64,000 nucleotides of DNA, from contig NZ_WBIN01000003.1 in the NCBI RefSeq assembly GCF_009749385.1, positions 248,001-312,000 on the forward strand, read 5' to 3'. Numbering within the stretch: the first letter of the stretch is position 1; each line of letters starts with the position of its first letter. Origin of the DNA: Agromyces allii (GTDB lineage: Bacteria; Actinomycetota; Actinomycetes; Actinomycetales; Microbacteriaceae). Shown here in pieces: positions 23,438 through 32,569 of the stretch. Below the pieces are notes generated by a model that searched no databases, was not told the DNA's origin, and worked only from the letters and a program-made list of their open reading frames with translations. A program made the translations under genes and the position numbers.

Positions 23438-26400
23438 ATGGCGTCCACGTGGAGTGAACAGTCGGCGGCCTACCTCACCGCCACGAACGAGTGCCCGCGA
23501 TGCAGAGCGGCACTCGCCTCGGCGGTGTGCGCGAACTGCCATGCAGACCTGCGCGGGCCCGAGGCCATCGCGGTCCACGAGGTCTCGCAGCGGGCGGCGT
23601 CGGCGCTGCTCGAGCGCGAGCGACTGATCGGCGCGCTGCCGACGGCGGTTGCTCCGGCGGCTGCATCGGCCGCGCCGGTTGCCCCGGCTGCTGCGCCTGC
23701 TGCGGCAACGCCGGTCGCGGCGTCGGCAGCCGTCGCTCCCGTCGCGGCCGCTGTTTCAGCCGCTGCGCCGACGGCTGCGCCTGCTGGCGCGCACGCCCCC
23801 GCGCCGACGAGCGGGCCCTTCGCTTCCGCGCCTGCCGGCGTGGCCGGCCCGCCCGCGGCATCCGCACCCCGCCCCGAGAGCCAGACGAGCGTGCAGTCGG
23901 TGCTCGCGGTGGCCGGCGCCGGCCTCTTCGCCGTGGCCGCGATCGTCTTCACGTTCCTCAACCCCGAGATCACGCAGGTCGTGCGCACGCTCGTGACGAT
24001 CGGCGTCACGGTCGTGTTCCTGGTGGTCGCGTGGCTGCTGCGGGTGCGGGGGGTGCTGTTCTCGGCCGAGGCCATCGGCGCGCTCGGCATGGTGTTCGTC
24101 GCGCTCGACGTGCAGGCGCTCGCCGAGGTCGCGCCGCCGGGGGTGAGCGGGTGGGTGTTCGCCTCGCTCGGCACGTTCGTCGCCTCCGCGATCATGCTCG
24201 CCGTGAGCCTCGCCACGCGCATGCGCACGTGGTTCTGGTCGGCCCTCGTCGGGCTCGTGCTCACGCCCGTGTTCCTCGGGTACTCCACCGGGGCGTCCGA
24301 CTTCGGGTTCGCCTGGGCGCACGTCGCGGCGGCCGCGGTGGCGCTCGCGGCCAACCTGCTCGTGCCGCGGGCGGCTGCGCGGTTCGGCGGCGGGCTCCGC
24401 ACCGAGCGCGTGACGCTGACCGTGCTGCAGCTCGTCGCGACCGCCATCGTGCTCGTGCAGGTGCCGTTCCTCGGCAACACCCCCGAACGCGAGGTCGGGC
24501 GCATCCTGCTGCTGCTCGCGCTCGGCGCCTGCGCGCTCGTCGCGGTCGGCACCGGTGCCCGGCGCTTCTGGAGCGCCTTCGGCGGCGTGCTGTGCGCGAG
24601 CGCCGTGACGATCACGCCGCTCCTGCTCGTCGACCTGCTCGCCGACTCCACCTGGCAGATCACGCTCATCCCGCTCGCGGCCGCGGTCGCGCTCGCGCTC
24701 GCGTCGTTCGTGCCGAGCATCGGCGGCATGCTCGCGCAACCGCTTCGCGCCGGCGCGCTGGGCGTGCTGCTCGCGAGCGCGACCGTGGGCTTCACCATGA
24801 CCCTCATGGCCCTGATGCGGGTGGTCGTGGTGTTCGCCTCCTCGATGCCCGAGCCCGGCCGCGGCACCGAGCTGTTCAGCGACTCAGGCCTGTACACCGA
24901 AGTCGCGTCGACCTACGCGCTCGCGGCCCTGCTCGGACTCGTCGCCGCATCGATCGGCATCGGGGTGCTCGCCTGGCGCTCGCGGGTCGACCATCGACGC
25001 GGGCTCGGCACCTGGACCGGCACCGGTTTCGCGGCGGTCGCACTGTGGGTCGCCGGTCTCGCGGTGCTGCAGTTCATCGCCTGGCCCGCGCTGCTCACCG
25101 TGACGCAGGTCGGCCTCGGCATCGGGGTCGCCGTGCTCGCCGCGCTCGCGCTCGTCGTTCCGGCCTCGCCGCTGTCGCGGGCGGGCCTCGCGGTGCGGGC
25201 GCCGTTCATCGTCGCCGCCCACGCGGCCCTGCTCGAGGCCGCGCTGCTCAGCTGGGCCGATGCGGCGATCACGGTGCCGCTCGGCGCGGTCATCGTCGTG
25301 GCGCTGCTGCTCGTCGGGCGCACCGTGCCGGTTCCGTTCCGTGTGGTGCACCTCGCGATCGCCTACGCCTACGCGCTCGTCCTGCTCGCCACGGCGCTCG
25401 GCCGTGCGGGCGTCGAGACCGTCGCCGTGCTCTGCCTCACCACCACGACCGCCGCGCTCGTCGCGCTCGCCGCGACCCTCGTGCGCCGCGTCGACGCGCG
25501 CTCGTGGTACGCGATCCTCGTGGTCACCCTCGTGCCGTTCCTCGTGGGCATCGTCACGGTGCTCGTCGAGCGCAGCGGATGGACCGCGCTGTCCACCGCC
25601 GTCATCGCCGCGCTCGCCGTGGCCCTCGTCTTCACGCGGCGCCCCGGGCTCAACCGGTTCGTGCGCTCGGCCGCTGCGGCGCTGATCGTGCCGGCGCTCT
25701 CGGTCGTGGTCGTCTGCCTCGGCGCTGCGACGCTCGCCACCAGCGGGTCGCCGGTCGCCCTGCCGATCATCGCCGCGCTCGTCGCCGTCGCGCTGCCGCT
25801 CACCGTCGTGCTCGAGCGCACCATGCTGCGCGACGAGATTCCCGCAGCGGATGCCGCATCCGCCCGTCTCTGGTTCGAGGTCGGCGCCCTCGTGTCGGCC
25901 GCCGTCACCGTGCTGCTCGCCCTCGTGCGCGACGCCGCCGGGCTGGGCACGACGGCGGTCGTGCTCGTCGTGCTCGGACTCGGCGCCGCGGCGGTTCGCG
26001 TGGTCGCCGGTCGTCGCTACGGCTGGTGGCTCGCGGCCGCGAGCTGGACCGGCGCGCTCTGGTGCGTCTGGGCCATCCAGGGCGTCGCCGTCATCGAGCC
26101 GTACACCCTGCCGCCGGCCGTCGCCGCCATCACGGTATCGACGATCCTCATCGCGCGTCGCGGCCGAGGGCGTGCGCTGCTCGCCAGTGGACTCGCCGTC
26201 GCCGTGCTGCCGTCGCTCGTCGCGCTCGCGGCCCTCGGCTCCGAATCCGATGTGGCGCCGTGGCGAACGCTCGGGCTGCTGGGCGGGGCGATGCTCCTGC
26301 TCGGTGCCGGAGCCGTGCTCTCCCTCGGATCGGGCGAGCGCATGCGCCGACTGCGCACGGTGCGTCCGCTGGTGTTCGCGACGGCGATCGTCGCGGCGTC

Positions 26401-27328
26401 CGCCGGTGCGATCCAGGGCGTGCGGTGGGCGCTCGGCGCCGACGCGGCCACGTGGACCACGCCGGTCATGGGCCAGGTGCTGGCCGTGGCGGTGATCGCC
26501 GCGGTGATCGCCGGTCTCGGTGCGGTCGGCATCGACGCCTCAGCCCTGTCGACCGGCCCCGGGTCGGCCGCCGCGAACGCGGATGCCGATGCCGTCACCG
26601 GGTTCCTCACCGCGAACCGCTGGGTCGGCGCCCCCGCGTTCGTCTACCTCGCGCTCGGGCCGATCTTCGCGACGCAGCGCGACTGGTTCTCGATCTGGAC
26701 CCTCTGGGGCCTCATGGCCGTGCTGCTCGTCACGGCGGTCGTGTTCGTCGCCCGCGACCGAACGCGCGAACCCGTGCTTCCGCCGTTCTGGTTCGTCTAC
26801 GCCCTGGCGTGGGCGGCGGGCGTCTCGGGCTGGAGCCAGCGCGACCTGCGAGTCGAGACGTTCTCGCTGCCGCTCGGCCTCGCGGTGCTCGTCGCGGGCA
26901 TCCTGTGCCTGCGCCCTCGCCCCGAGTGGCGCGCGCCGAAGGCCTCGCTCGACTCCTGGCCGGTCGGCTTCCGCGGGTCGTGGCGGCTGCTCGCGCCCGG
27001 CATCGTCCTCACGCTGCTGCCCTCCGTGCTCGCCACGGCTACCGACCCGCAGCTCTACCGCCCGATCATGGTGATCGCGTTCGCGCTCGTGCTGATCCTC
27101 GTGGGCTCGGCGCGCAAGCTCGCGGCGCCGTTCATCCTCGGACTCGTGGTGCTGCCGATCGAGAACATCGTGGTGTTCGCCGCGCAGATCGACCGCACGG
27201 TCGGCGCGATGCCGTGGTGGATCACCCTCGCGACCGCGGGTGCCGTGCTGCTCGCGATCGCCGTCGGCGCCGAACGCAAGACCACCCAAGGTCGCGGCGT
27301 CGCCGCCCGCCTGCGCGAGCTCGAGTAG
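23438..27328 (+). CDS. Very large polytopic membrane protein, SCO7613-like
   Basis: A 1,296-residue protein. The N-terminus carries a zinc ribbon (CPRCRAALASAVCANCH, residues about 20-36), then an Ala/Pro-rich low-complexity stretch (about residues 68-145), and then a membrane part with roughly 30 hydrophobic segments to the end. Such N-terminal ribbon plus many-helix proteins are known in Streptomyces and Microbacteriaceae as SCO7613 C-terminal domain membrane proteins; the function is unknown. The ATG at 23438 lacks a strong ribosome-binding site, but the ribbon begins soon after. It is the largest gene in the window. Confidence 0.85.
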   Translation: MASTWSEQSAAYLTATNECPRCRAALASAVCANCHADLRGPEAIAVHEVSQRAASALLERERLIGALPTAVAPAAASAAPVAPAAAPAAATPVAASAAVAPVAAAVSAAAPTAAPAGAHAPAPTSGPFASAPAGVAGPPAASAPRPESQTSVQSVLAVAGAGLFAVAAIVFTFLNPEITQVVRTLVTIGVTVVFLVVAWLLRVRGVLFSAEAIGALGMVFVALDVQALAEVAPPGVSGWVFASLGTFVASAIMLAVSLATRMRTWFWSALVGLVLTPVFLGYSTGASDFGFAWAHVAAAAVALAANLLVPRAAARFGGGLRTERVTLTVLQLVATAIVLVQVPFLGNTPEREVGRILLLLALGACALVAVGTGARRFWSAFGGVLCASAVTITPLLLVDLLADSTWQITLIPLAAAVALALASFVPSIGGMLAQPLRAGALGVLLASATVGFTMTLMALMRVVVVFASSMPEPGRGTELFSDSGLYTEVASTYALAALLGLVAASIGIGVLAWRSRVDHRRGLGTWTGTGFAAVALWVAGLAVLQFIAWPALLTVTQVGLGIGVAVLAALALVVPASPLSRAGLAVRAPFIVAAHAALLEAALLSWADAAITVPLGAVIVVALLLVGRTVPVPFRVVHLAIAYAYALVLLATALGRAGVETVAVLCLTTTTAALVALAATLVRRVDARSWYAILVVTLVPFLVGIVTVLVERSGWTALSTAVIAALAVALVFTRRPGLNRFVRSAAAALIVPALSVVVVCLGAATLATSGSPVALPIIAALVAVALPLTVVLERTMLRDEIPAADAASARLWFEVGALVSAAVTVLLALVRDAAGLGTTAVVLVVLGLGAAAVRVVAGRRYGWWLAAASWTGALWCVWAIQGVAVIEPYTLPPAVAAITVSTILIARRGRGRALLASGLAVAVLPSLVALAALGSESDVAPWRTLGLLGGAMLLLGAGAVLSLGSGERMRRLRTVRPLVFATAIVAASAGAIQGVRWALGADAATWTTPVMGQVLAVAVIAAVIAGLGAVGIDASALSTGPGSAAANADADAVTGFLTANRWVGAPAFVYLALGPIFATQRDWFSIWTLWGLMAVLLVTAVVFVARDRTREPVLPPFWFVYALAWAAGVSGWSQRDLRVETFSLPLGLAVLVAGILCLRPRPEWRAPKASLDSWPVGFRGSWRLLAPGIVLTLLPSVLATATDPQLYRPIMVIAFALVLILVGSARKLAAPFILGLVVLPIENIVVFAAQIDRTVGAMPWWITLATAGAVLLAIAVGAERKTTQGRGVAARLRELE

Positions 27329-27437
27329 GCGGGGTCGGGCGGCCACCGGGTGGCCGTGCGGTGTCCGTTCGGGTTCCCCGCACGGCGCCCGCGCGTGGCT
27401 GGCACGGCATGTCGGCGGGGTGTGATCTGGTTGGCGC

Positions 27438-28256
27438 ATGGGCTTCGATGAACGCTTCCTCGGTGTCGGCGCCGCGCTCCCGCGCGTGAACGGGGCGGAT
27501 GCCGCGGCATCCGTCAGCCTCGACTACGTGCACTTCACGGTAGTGCTCGACTCGGTGCGGCGGCTCGCCCGCGTCACGGGCGTGAACATCGACGGGGCGT
27601 CGCTCGTCGACGTACCTCGCGGCGACGACTGGCGCTTCGACGAGCGCGTTCCCGAAGACTGGCAGACCGGGCCCGCGGTCTACGCGGCCAACGACCTCGA
27701 TCGCGGCCACCTTGTACGGCGGCGCGATCCGGTCTGGGGCACGCCCGAGGTCGCGGCCAGAGCCAATAGCGACACGTTCCACTTCACGAACGCGGCCCCG
27801 CAGGCGGGCGGCTTCAACCAGTCCGAAGAGCTGTGGCTCGGCCTCGAAGACCACGTGCTCGGGCACGCCGAGGCGAACCGGCTGCGGCTCAGCGTGTTCA
27901 CCGCGCCCGTGCTCGCGGTCGACGATCCGCCGTACCGGGGCATCCGCATCCCCCTGCGCTTCTGGAAGATCGCAGCCTGGAACCGGTCGGTCGACGGCAG
28001 CGAGGGCGGCGAGCTCGCCGCCACGGGCTTCGTGCTCGACCAGTCGCCGCTCGTCGACACGAGCGAGGTCGTCGCCCCGGCTCCCGGCGAGGTTCCCCCG
28101 CTCGGGCCGTTCCGTACGTTCCAGGTGCCGATCGCCGACATCGCGGCGATCACGGGGCTCGCGATGCCCGACCTCGTCGCGGCTGACGTGCTGCCGCAGA
28201 CCGTCGCGGCGGCCGGGTGGCGACGGCTCGCCGCGGCATCCGACATCCTGCTCTGA
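27438..28256 (+). CDS. DNA/RNA non-specific endonuclease (beta-beta-alpha metal)
   Basis: A 272-residue nuclease of the NucA/EndoG type. The catalytic motif is DLDRGHLVRRRD with general-base His91, followed by the metal-binding Asn in FHFTNAAPQAGGFNQ. LRLSVFTAPVLAVDDPPY and IRIPLRFWKI are the following core strands. No signal peptide is visible, which is unusual because many family members are secreted. The N-terminus carries a full CGGATGCCGCGGCATCCG palindrome (27494-27511) as Asp-Ala-Ala-Ala-Ser codons. A gene-free repeat patch follows. Confidence 0.9.
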   Translation: MGFDERFLGVGAALPRVNGADAAASVSLDYVHFTVVLDSVRRLARVTGVNIDGASLVDVPRGDDWRFDERVPEDWQTGPAVYAANDLDRGHLVRRRDPVWGTPEVAARANSDTFHFTNAAPQAGGFNQSEELWLGLEDHVLGHAEANRLRLSVFTAPVLAVDDPPYRGIRIPLRFWKIAAWNRSVDGSEGGELAATGFVLDQSPLVDTSEVVAPAPGEVPPLGPFRTFQVPIADIAAITGLAMPDLVAADVLPQTVAAAGWRRLAAASDILL

Positions 28257-28264
28257 GGAGCGTG

Positions 28265-28410
28265 GGCGTTTCTGACGGGCGTGCGCGTTCTCTAACGAAC
28301 GTGTGCGCTCTGAGGCTCTGCGTTCTCGGACAAACGAGTGCGTTCTCGGACGAGCGTGCGCGTTCTCTGAGGCGCTTCGTTCTCTGAGGGCTCGTTCTCG
28401 GACGATCGCG
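28265..28410. repeat. Degenerate tandem repeats, unit about 18-20 bp (GTTCTCGGACGA type)
   Basis: About eight diverged units share a TGCGCGTTCTC(T/G)... core, for example TGCGTTCTCGGACAAACGA, GTGCGTTCTCGGACGAGCG and TGCGCGTTCTCTGAGGCGC. Unit lengths vary and no conserved spacer exists. It begins just past the nuclease stop codon, at the left edge of a 498-bp gene-free patch (28257-28754). Confidence 0.65.
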
Positions 28411-28504
28411 TGTGAACGTGCCCAGCGCACGCCCGTCTCGACGTGTGCGGGCGTCCGCGACGCCCGGCGCCCGCATCCCGTGCACGGGCGTTTCGCGAAT
28501 CCGA

Positions 28505-28542
28505 ATGCCAGTTCCGCCTCAACGTTGAGGCGGAACTGGCAT
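28505..28542. repeat. REP-like perfect palindrome, family B copy 2
   Basis: Arms ATGCCAGTTCCGCCTCA (28505-28521) and exact reverse complement (28526-28542) flank ACGT, which is itself palindromic, so all 38 bases are self-complementary. The arms are identical to those at 15678-15715. Confidence 0.8.
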
Positions 28543-28582
28543 AACGATCAGGCGTGGATCGGCCGGGACCGTGCGAGCCTGG

Positions 28583-28754
28583 GCTGGCCGATGTGAGCGG
28601 ATGGGCTCGGTGGGTGACCGTCAGCGAGCTGATGAGCACGGTGGGTGACTGATATGGGCGGACAGGCTCGGCGGGTGGCTGACCGATGTGAGCGGATGGG
28701 CCCGGTGGGTGGCCGACGTGAGTGACGAGCCCGTGGGTGGTCGTCGTGAGCGGA
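28583..28754. repeat. Degenerate tandem repeats, unit about 30 bp (GTGAGCGGATGGGCTC type)
   Basis: About six diverged units share a GGTGGGTG(A/G)C core followed by CGATGTGAGCGGATGGGC. The most complete is near 28675-28710; others lose part of the unit. The last unit runs to the stop codon of the CDF gene, so the array is directly 3' of that gene. Confidence 0.65.
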
Positions 28755-29720
28755 TCAGTCCGGCGCGTGTGGAACGAGCGAGGGGCCGCCGGGCGCGGCC
28801 AGGGTGAGCGACGCCAGCTCGACCATGGGGTCGCGCTCGAGCACGGCTTCGAGGGCCCGGAGCTCGCGCGCGGCATCCGCTTCGGAGCGATCGCCGACGA
28901 GGTCGACTGCGGCGATCAGGAGCACCCGGCCGGGCCCGATGAACTCCATGTGCAGGAACGAGACGCGATCGACCGAGGGCAGCGCGAGCAGGTCGCCGAT
29001 CATGCCCGAGCGCACTTCCGACGGAACGGCCTCGCCGATGAGGAACGCCCGGTTGCGCCCGATGAGCAGCACGGCCACGACGCCGAGCAGCACGCCGACG
29101 GCGATCGAGCCGATCGCGTCGAAGACCGGCGAGCCCGTGACCTGGTGCAGCAGGATCCCGGTGAACGCGATCGCGAGGCCGATGAGCGCCGCCGCGTCCT
29201 CGGCGAACACCGCGCGAAGCGTCGGGTCGGAGCTGCGCGACACGTGGCGCAGCGTGCCCACGCGTCGTCGCTGCGCATCCGTGCGCGCCTGCCGGTAGGC
29301 GCGCACGAACGAGATGCCCTCGAGCACGAACGAGATGCCGAGCACGACGTAGGCGACTACGTAGTCGCCCGCCGGTTCGGGGTCGAGCAGCTCGGTGATG
29401 CCGTGCTGGATCGACACGGCCGCGCCGACCGTGAACAGGCCGAAGGCCGCGAACATCGACCAGACGTAGGCGTCCTTGCCGTAGCCGAGCGGATGCCGGG
29501 CGTCGGCCGGCCGCCTCGACCGCCGTTCGGCGATGACGAGCAGCACCTCGTTGCCGGTGTCGGCCCAGGAGTGCGCGGCCTCGGCCACCATCGACGCCGA
29601 CCCGGTCAGCGACGCGGCGACGGACTTCGCCAGGGCGATGAGCGCGTTCACGACGAGCGCGACGAGCACCGTGACGAGCGAGTCGCCGGTCTGCGGCCTC
29701 GCCGCGGCTGTGTCCCCCAC
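28755..29720 (-). CDS. Cation diffusion facilitator (CDF) family metal exporter
   Basis: A 321-residue membrane protein with about six helices and a cytosolic C-terminal domain. The first metal site appears as HSWADTGNEVLL in TM2 and the second as FAEDAAALIGLAIAF in TM5; RHPLGYGKDAYVWSM lies between TM2 and TM3, all standard for CDF zinc/iron/manganese proton antiporters. GTG 29720 is taken as start because the upstream frame is Arg-rich and unlike the family. It is divergent from the GAP-family gene, 94 bp apart. A degenerate repeat array lies immediately beyond its stop codon. Confidence 0.9.
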   Translation of the reverse strand: MGDTAAARPQTGDSLVTVLVALVVNALIALAKSVAASLTGSASMVAEAAHSWADTGNEVLLVIAERRSRRPADARHPLGYGKDAYVWSMFAAFGLFTVGAAVSIQHGITELLDPEPAGDYVVAYVVLGISFVLEGISFVRAYRQARTDAQRRRVGTLRHVSRSSDPTLRAVFAEDAAALIGLAIAFTGILLHQVTGSPVFDAIGSIAVGVLLGVVAVLLIGRNRAFLIGEAVPSEVRSGMIGDLLALPSVDRVSFLHMEFIGPGRVLLIAAVDLVGDRSEADAARELRALEAVLERDPMVELASLTLAAPGGPSLVPHAPD

Positions 29721-29814
29721 GGGCAGAGTCTGGCACCGCGACGCCGCGCGATGGAGCGGAACCTCCGTCGGGCGGCGGATGCCTCGCGGACCCGGGTCGG
29801 GCAGGCTCGAAACC

Positions 29815-30573
29815 GTGGACCTCGACCTGCTCTCCGGCGCCGCCCTCACCGGCCCGGCGCTCCTCGGCGCGCTGGCCGTGCTCGCGCTCGTCGACTCGAC
29901 GAGCTTCGGCACCCTGCTCATCCCGGTCTGGCTCATGCTCGTTCCCGGGCGCCTGCGCCACAGCCGCATCCTGCTCTACCTCGCGACCGTCGCGGGTTTC
30001 TACCTCCTGGTCGGGCTGGCGCTGCTCACCATCGCGAGCGTCGCGCTGCCGCAGCTCATGGAGCTCGCCTCGACGACGCCGTTCCTCTGGGCGCAGCTCG
30101 TGGTGGGCGCGGGGCTGCTCGTCGCCTCCTTCTTCGTGGGCGGCAAGCGCCGGCGCGAGGGCGGCGGGCCTGGGCGGTTCGCCAGGTGGCGCGAGCGGGC
30201 GGTGACGGATGCCGCGGGCGAGCGTTCGAGCGTGCTTCCGCTCATGGGGCTCGCCGTCGCCGCGGCGGGCGTCGAGGTGGCCTCGATGCTGCCGTACCTG
30301 ATCGGCATCGGGATGCTCTCGTCGTCGGACCTCGACGCTCCGGCGCGCGTGCTCGTGCTCGTCGGATACTGCGTCGTGATGGTGCTGCCCGCGCTCGTGC
30401 TGCTCGCCGTGCGCACGGTCGCGAGCCGCGCGATCGAGTCGGGGCTCGCCCGCATGAGCGGCTGGCTCGAACGCAATGCCGCCGAGACGACCGCGTGGAT
30501 CGTCGGCATCCTCGGGTTCCTGCTCGCACGCGCCGCAGCGGTCGAGCTCGGCCTGTTCGACGCGATCGGCTGA
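29815..30573 (+). CDS. GAP-family (LysE-like) membrane protein
   Basis: A 252-residue protein with about six membrane segments. LLGALAVLALVDSTSFGTLLIPVWLMLVPGR at the start and MLPYLIGIGMLSSSDL in the second half fit the actinobacterial GAP (Sap/LysE-related) family, members of which are linked to glycopeptidolipid export in mycobacteria. A cytosolic basic loop (GGKRRREGGG) separates the halves. GTG 29815 is chosen because it puts a short hydrophilic leader ahead of TM1; no strong ribosome-binding site is visible. The cargo is unknown. Confidence 0.75.
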   Translation: MDLDLLSGAALTGPALLGALAVLALVDSTSFGTLLIPVWLMLVPGRLRHSRILLYLATVAGFYLLVGLALLTIASVALPQLMELASTTPFLWAQLVVGAGLLVASFFVGGKRRREGGGPGRFARWRERAVTDAAGERSSVLPLMGLAVAAAGVEVASMLPYLIGIGMLSSSDLDAPARVLVLVGYCVVMVLPALVLLAVRTVASRAIESGLARMSGWLERNAAETTAWIVGILGFLLARAAAVELGLFDAIG

Positions 30574-30668
30574 GGCGCCGGGGCTCGCCACCGGCATCGG
30601 CGACTCAGGAAGCGCCGGCTTTCGCACCGTTCGTTGTCGGCTCGCGTACGGCGGCGTAGCCTTGCCGC

Positions 30669-31484
30669 GTGCTGAGGCGGGTCGCAGAGGGCGTTTGGGT
30701 TCACGAGAGTGAGTTCCTCCAGAGCAACACGGTGGTCGTGCAGGGTCGCGAGGGCGTGCTGCTCATCGACCCGGGCATCACGGTCGACGAGCTGGCGGAT
30801 GTCGCGAAGGACCTTCGCGAGTCGGGGCAGCCCGTCGTGGCGGCCTTCGCGACGCATCCCCACTGGGATCACGTGCTGTGGCACCCCGACTTCGGCGACG
30901 CGCCCCGCTACGGCACCGCTCGCGCTGCGGCATCCCTCCGGGACCTGCTGTCGAAGGAGGACTGGCAGGCGCTCGTCGCCCCTGGCCTGCCGCCCGAGTA
31001 CGCCGACGACATCCCGATGGATCTGCTCGGCCTCGTCACGGGCCTGCCCGTCGACGCCGAGCGGATTCCGTGGGACGGCCCCGACATCCGGATCCTCGAG
31101 CATCGGGCGCACGCCGACGGACACGCGGCCCTGCTGATCGAGGACCGCGGTGTGCTCGTCGCCGGCGACATGCTCTCCGACATCCTGATGCCGTTCCTCG
31201 ATCTCGAGGCGGCGGATCCGGTCGACGACTACCTGGCCGCGCTGCGCCTGTTCGAGAGCGTGGGCGATGACGTGGCCGTCGTCATCCCGGGTCACGGCGG
31301 GGTCGGCGACGGCGAGCAGTTCCGGGCGCGACTCGCACTGGACCGGGCGTATGCGGAGGCGTTGCGAGAGCGCCGTGCGCCCGAAGACCCGCGCCTCGAC
31401 CCGACCGGCCCGTTGTACTGGTTGGTCGACGTGCACGAATGGCAGCTCGAGCGGCTCGGGCAGAAGAACGACCCCGCCGACTGA
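30669..31484 (+). CDS. MBL-fold metallo-hydrolase
   Basis: A 271-residue metallo-beta-lactamase-fold hydrolase. The metal motif is THPHWDHVLWH (HxHxDH), followed by HADGHAALL, the bridging Asp in GVLVAGDML and a C-terminal IPGHGG. It binds two metal ions; family substrates include lactones, thioesters and phosphodiesters, and nothing here narrows it. There is no signal peptide. GTG 30669 opens directly with LRRVAEGVWVHESEF, the usual first strand. It lies close upstream of an AraC-type regulator on the same strand. Confidence 0.88.
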   Translation: MLRRVAEGVWVHESEFLQSNTVVVQGREGVLLIDPGITVDELADVAKDLRESGQPVVAAFATHPHWDHVLWHPDFGDAPRYGTARAAASLRDLLSKEDWQALVAPGLPPEYADDIPMDLLGLVTGLPVDAERIPWDGPDIRILEHRAHADGHAALLIEDRGVLVAGDMLSDILMPFLDLEAADPVDDYLAALRLFESVGDDVAVVIPGHGGVGDGEQFRARLALDRAYAEALRERRAPEDPRLDPTGPLYWLVDVHEWQLERLGQKNDPAD

Positions 31485-31645
31485 CGAGCGCGAGCGCAAC
31501 GCTCACCGCCGCCGGCTCCACGCTCCAGCAGCTCGACCTGGAGGCCGCGATCGACGAGACGTGAACGACCCGACCCGATCGGACCGCGAAAGTCGGGTGC
31601 AGGCCGAGCCCGACGAGCAGGCTTGAGGCGAAAGAAGGGGGAACC

Positions 31646-32512
31646 GTGATCGCGGATCTCAATCACCTCGTCGAGTACGTCGAGCGGCACCTCGCCGAGG
31701 AACTCGACATCGACGGCCTCGCACGCGATGCCGGCACGACGGAGTACCACCTCCGGCGCATGTTCTCGTCGTTGGCCGGCATGCCGCTGTCGGAGTACGT
31801 GCGGCGGCGCCGCATGTCGGTCGCCGCGGCCGACGTGCTCGGCGACGGCGACCTGCTCGGCATCGCCGTGCGGTTCGGCTACGGATCGACCGAGGCGTTC
31901 AACCGCGCGTTCCGGGCGGTCCACGGCGTGGGGCCGGCCGAGGTTCGTCGAGACGGCGGCCCCCTTCGCACGCAACCGCAGCTCAGGTTCCGCCTGACCG
32001 TCGAAGGGAACACCCCCATGGACACCCGCATCGCCGATCGCCCGGCCTTCCGACTCGTCGGTCACTCGGCCAGAGTGCCGCTGATCCACGAGGGCGCCAA
32101 TCCGCACATCCAGGCGTTCATCGCCTCCCTGCCCATGACGGAGCACGCACGCCTGAAGGAACTGGGCGACACCGTGCCCGCCGGCCTTCTGCAGGTCAGC
32201 GCCGATGTCGACCCCGACTACCGAGAGGGCACCGAACTGACCTACCTGCATGGCGTCGCCGTCGATGAGGCGACGGTGGTGCCCGAGGACCTCGCCGCGA
32301 TCGGCGTGCCGGCCGGCACCTGGGCGGTGTTCCGCACCGAAGGCCCCTACCCGGCGAGCCTGCAGGCGACATGGGCGGCGACCGCGACGGACTGGTTCCC
32401 GTCCAACCCGTGGCGTCTGAGGCCGGGCCCCTCGATCGTCGCAGTGCTCGATCGCGCCGACGACTTCAGCACGGCGACCTGCGAGTTGTGGTTGCCCGTG
32501 GAACGCGCCTAG
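31646..32512 (+). CDS. AraC-family regulator with GyrI-like effector domain
   Basis: A 288-residue transcription factor. The N-terminal HTH pair (about 1-105) includes DIDGLARDAGTTEYHLRRMF and LGIAVRFGYGSTEAFNRAFRAVHGVGPAEVR; the C-terminal part (about 120-288) is a GyrI/SOUL-like small-molecule sensor starting MDTRIADRPAFRLVGHSARV and containing EGPYPASLQATW. Rob and SoxS-like multidrug regulators share this layout. It may respond to lipophilic cations or drugs and could control the EamA exporter 57 bp downstream. GTG 31646 follows AGAAGGGGG. Confidence 0.9.
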   Translation: MIADLNHLVEYVERHLAEELDIDGLARDAGTTEYHLRRMFSSLAGMPLSEYVRRRRMSVAAADVLGDGDLLGIAVRFGYGSTEAFNRAFRAVHGVGPAEVRRDGGPLRTQPQLRFRLTVEGNTPMDTRIADRPAFRLVGHSARVPLIHEGANPHIQAFIASLPMTEHARLKELGDTVPAGLLQVSADVDPDYREGTELTYLHGVAVDEATVVPEDLAAIGVPAGTWAVFRTEGPYPASLQATWAATATDWFPSNPWRLRPGPSIVAVLDRADDFSTATCELWLPVERA

Positions 32513-32569
32513 ACGAGCGACGCAGGCGCCGCGGCATCCGCCCGTCTCGATTGCACGTATCTTCGTACG

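Noticed and set aside
23438..27489. Overlapping plus-strand frame of about 1,300 codons with Arg/Ala-rich sequence
   Set aside because: It is a shadow of the large membrane protein in a second frame; the chosen frame has the zinc ribbon and clear hydrophobic helices.
28265..28754. Possible CRISPR array
   Set aside because: Units are degenerate and of two kinds, there are no constant repeats with unique spacers, and no cas genes are near.
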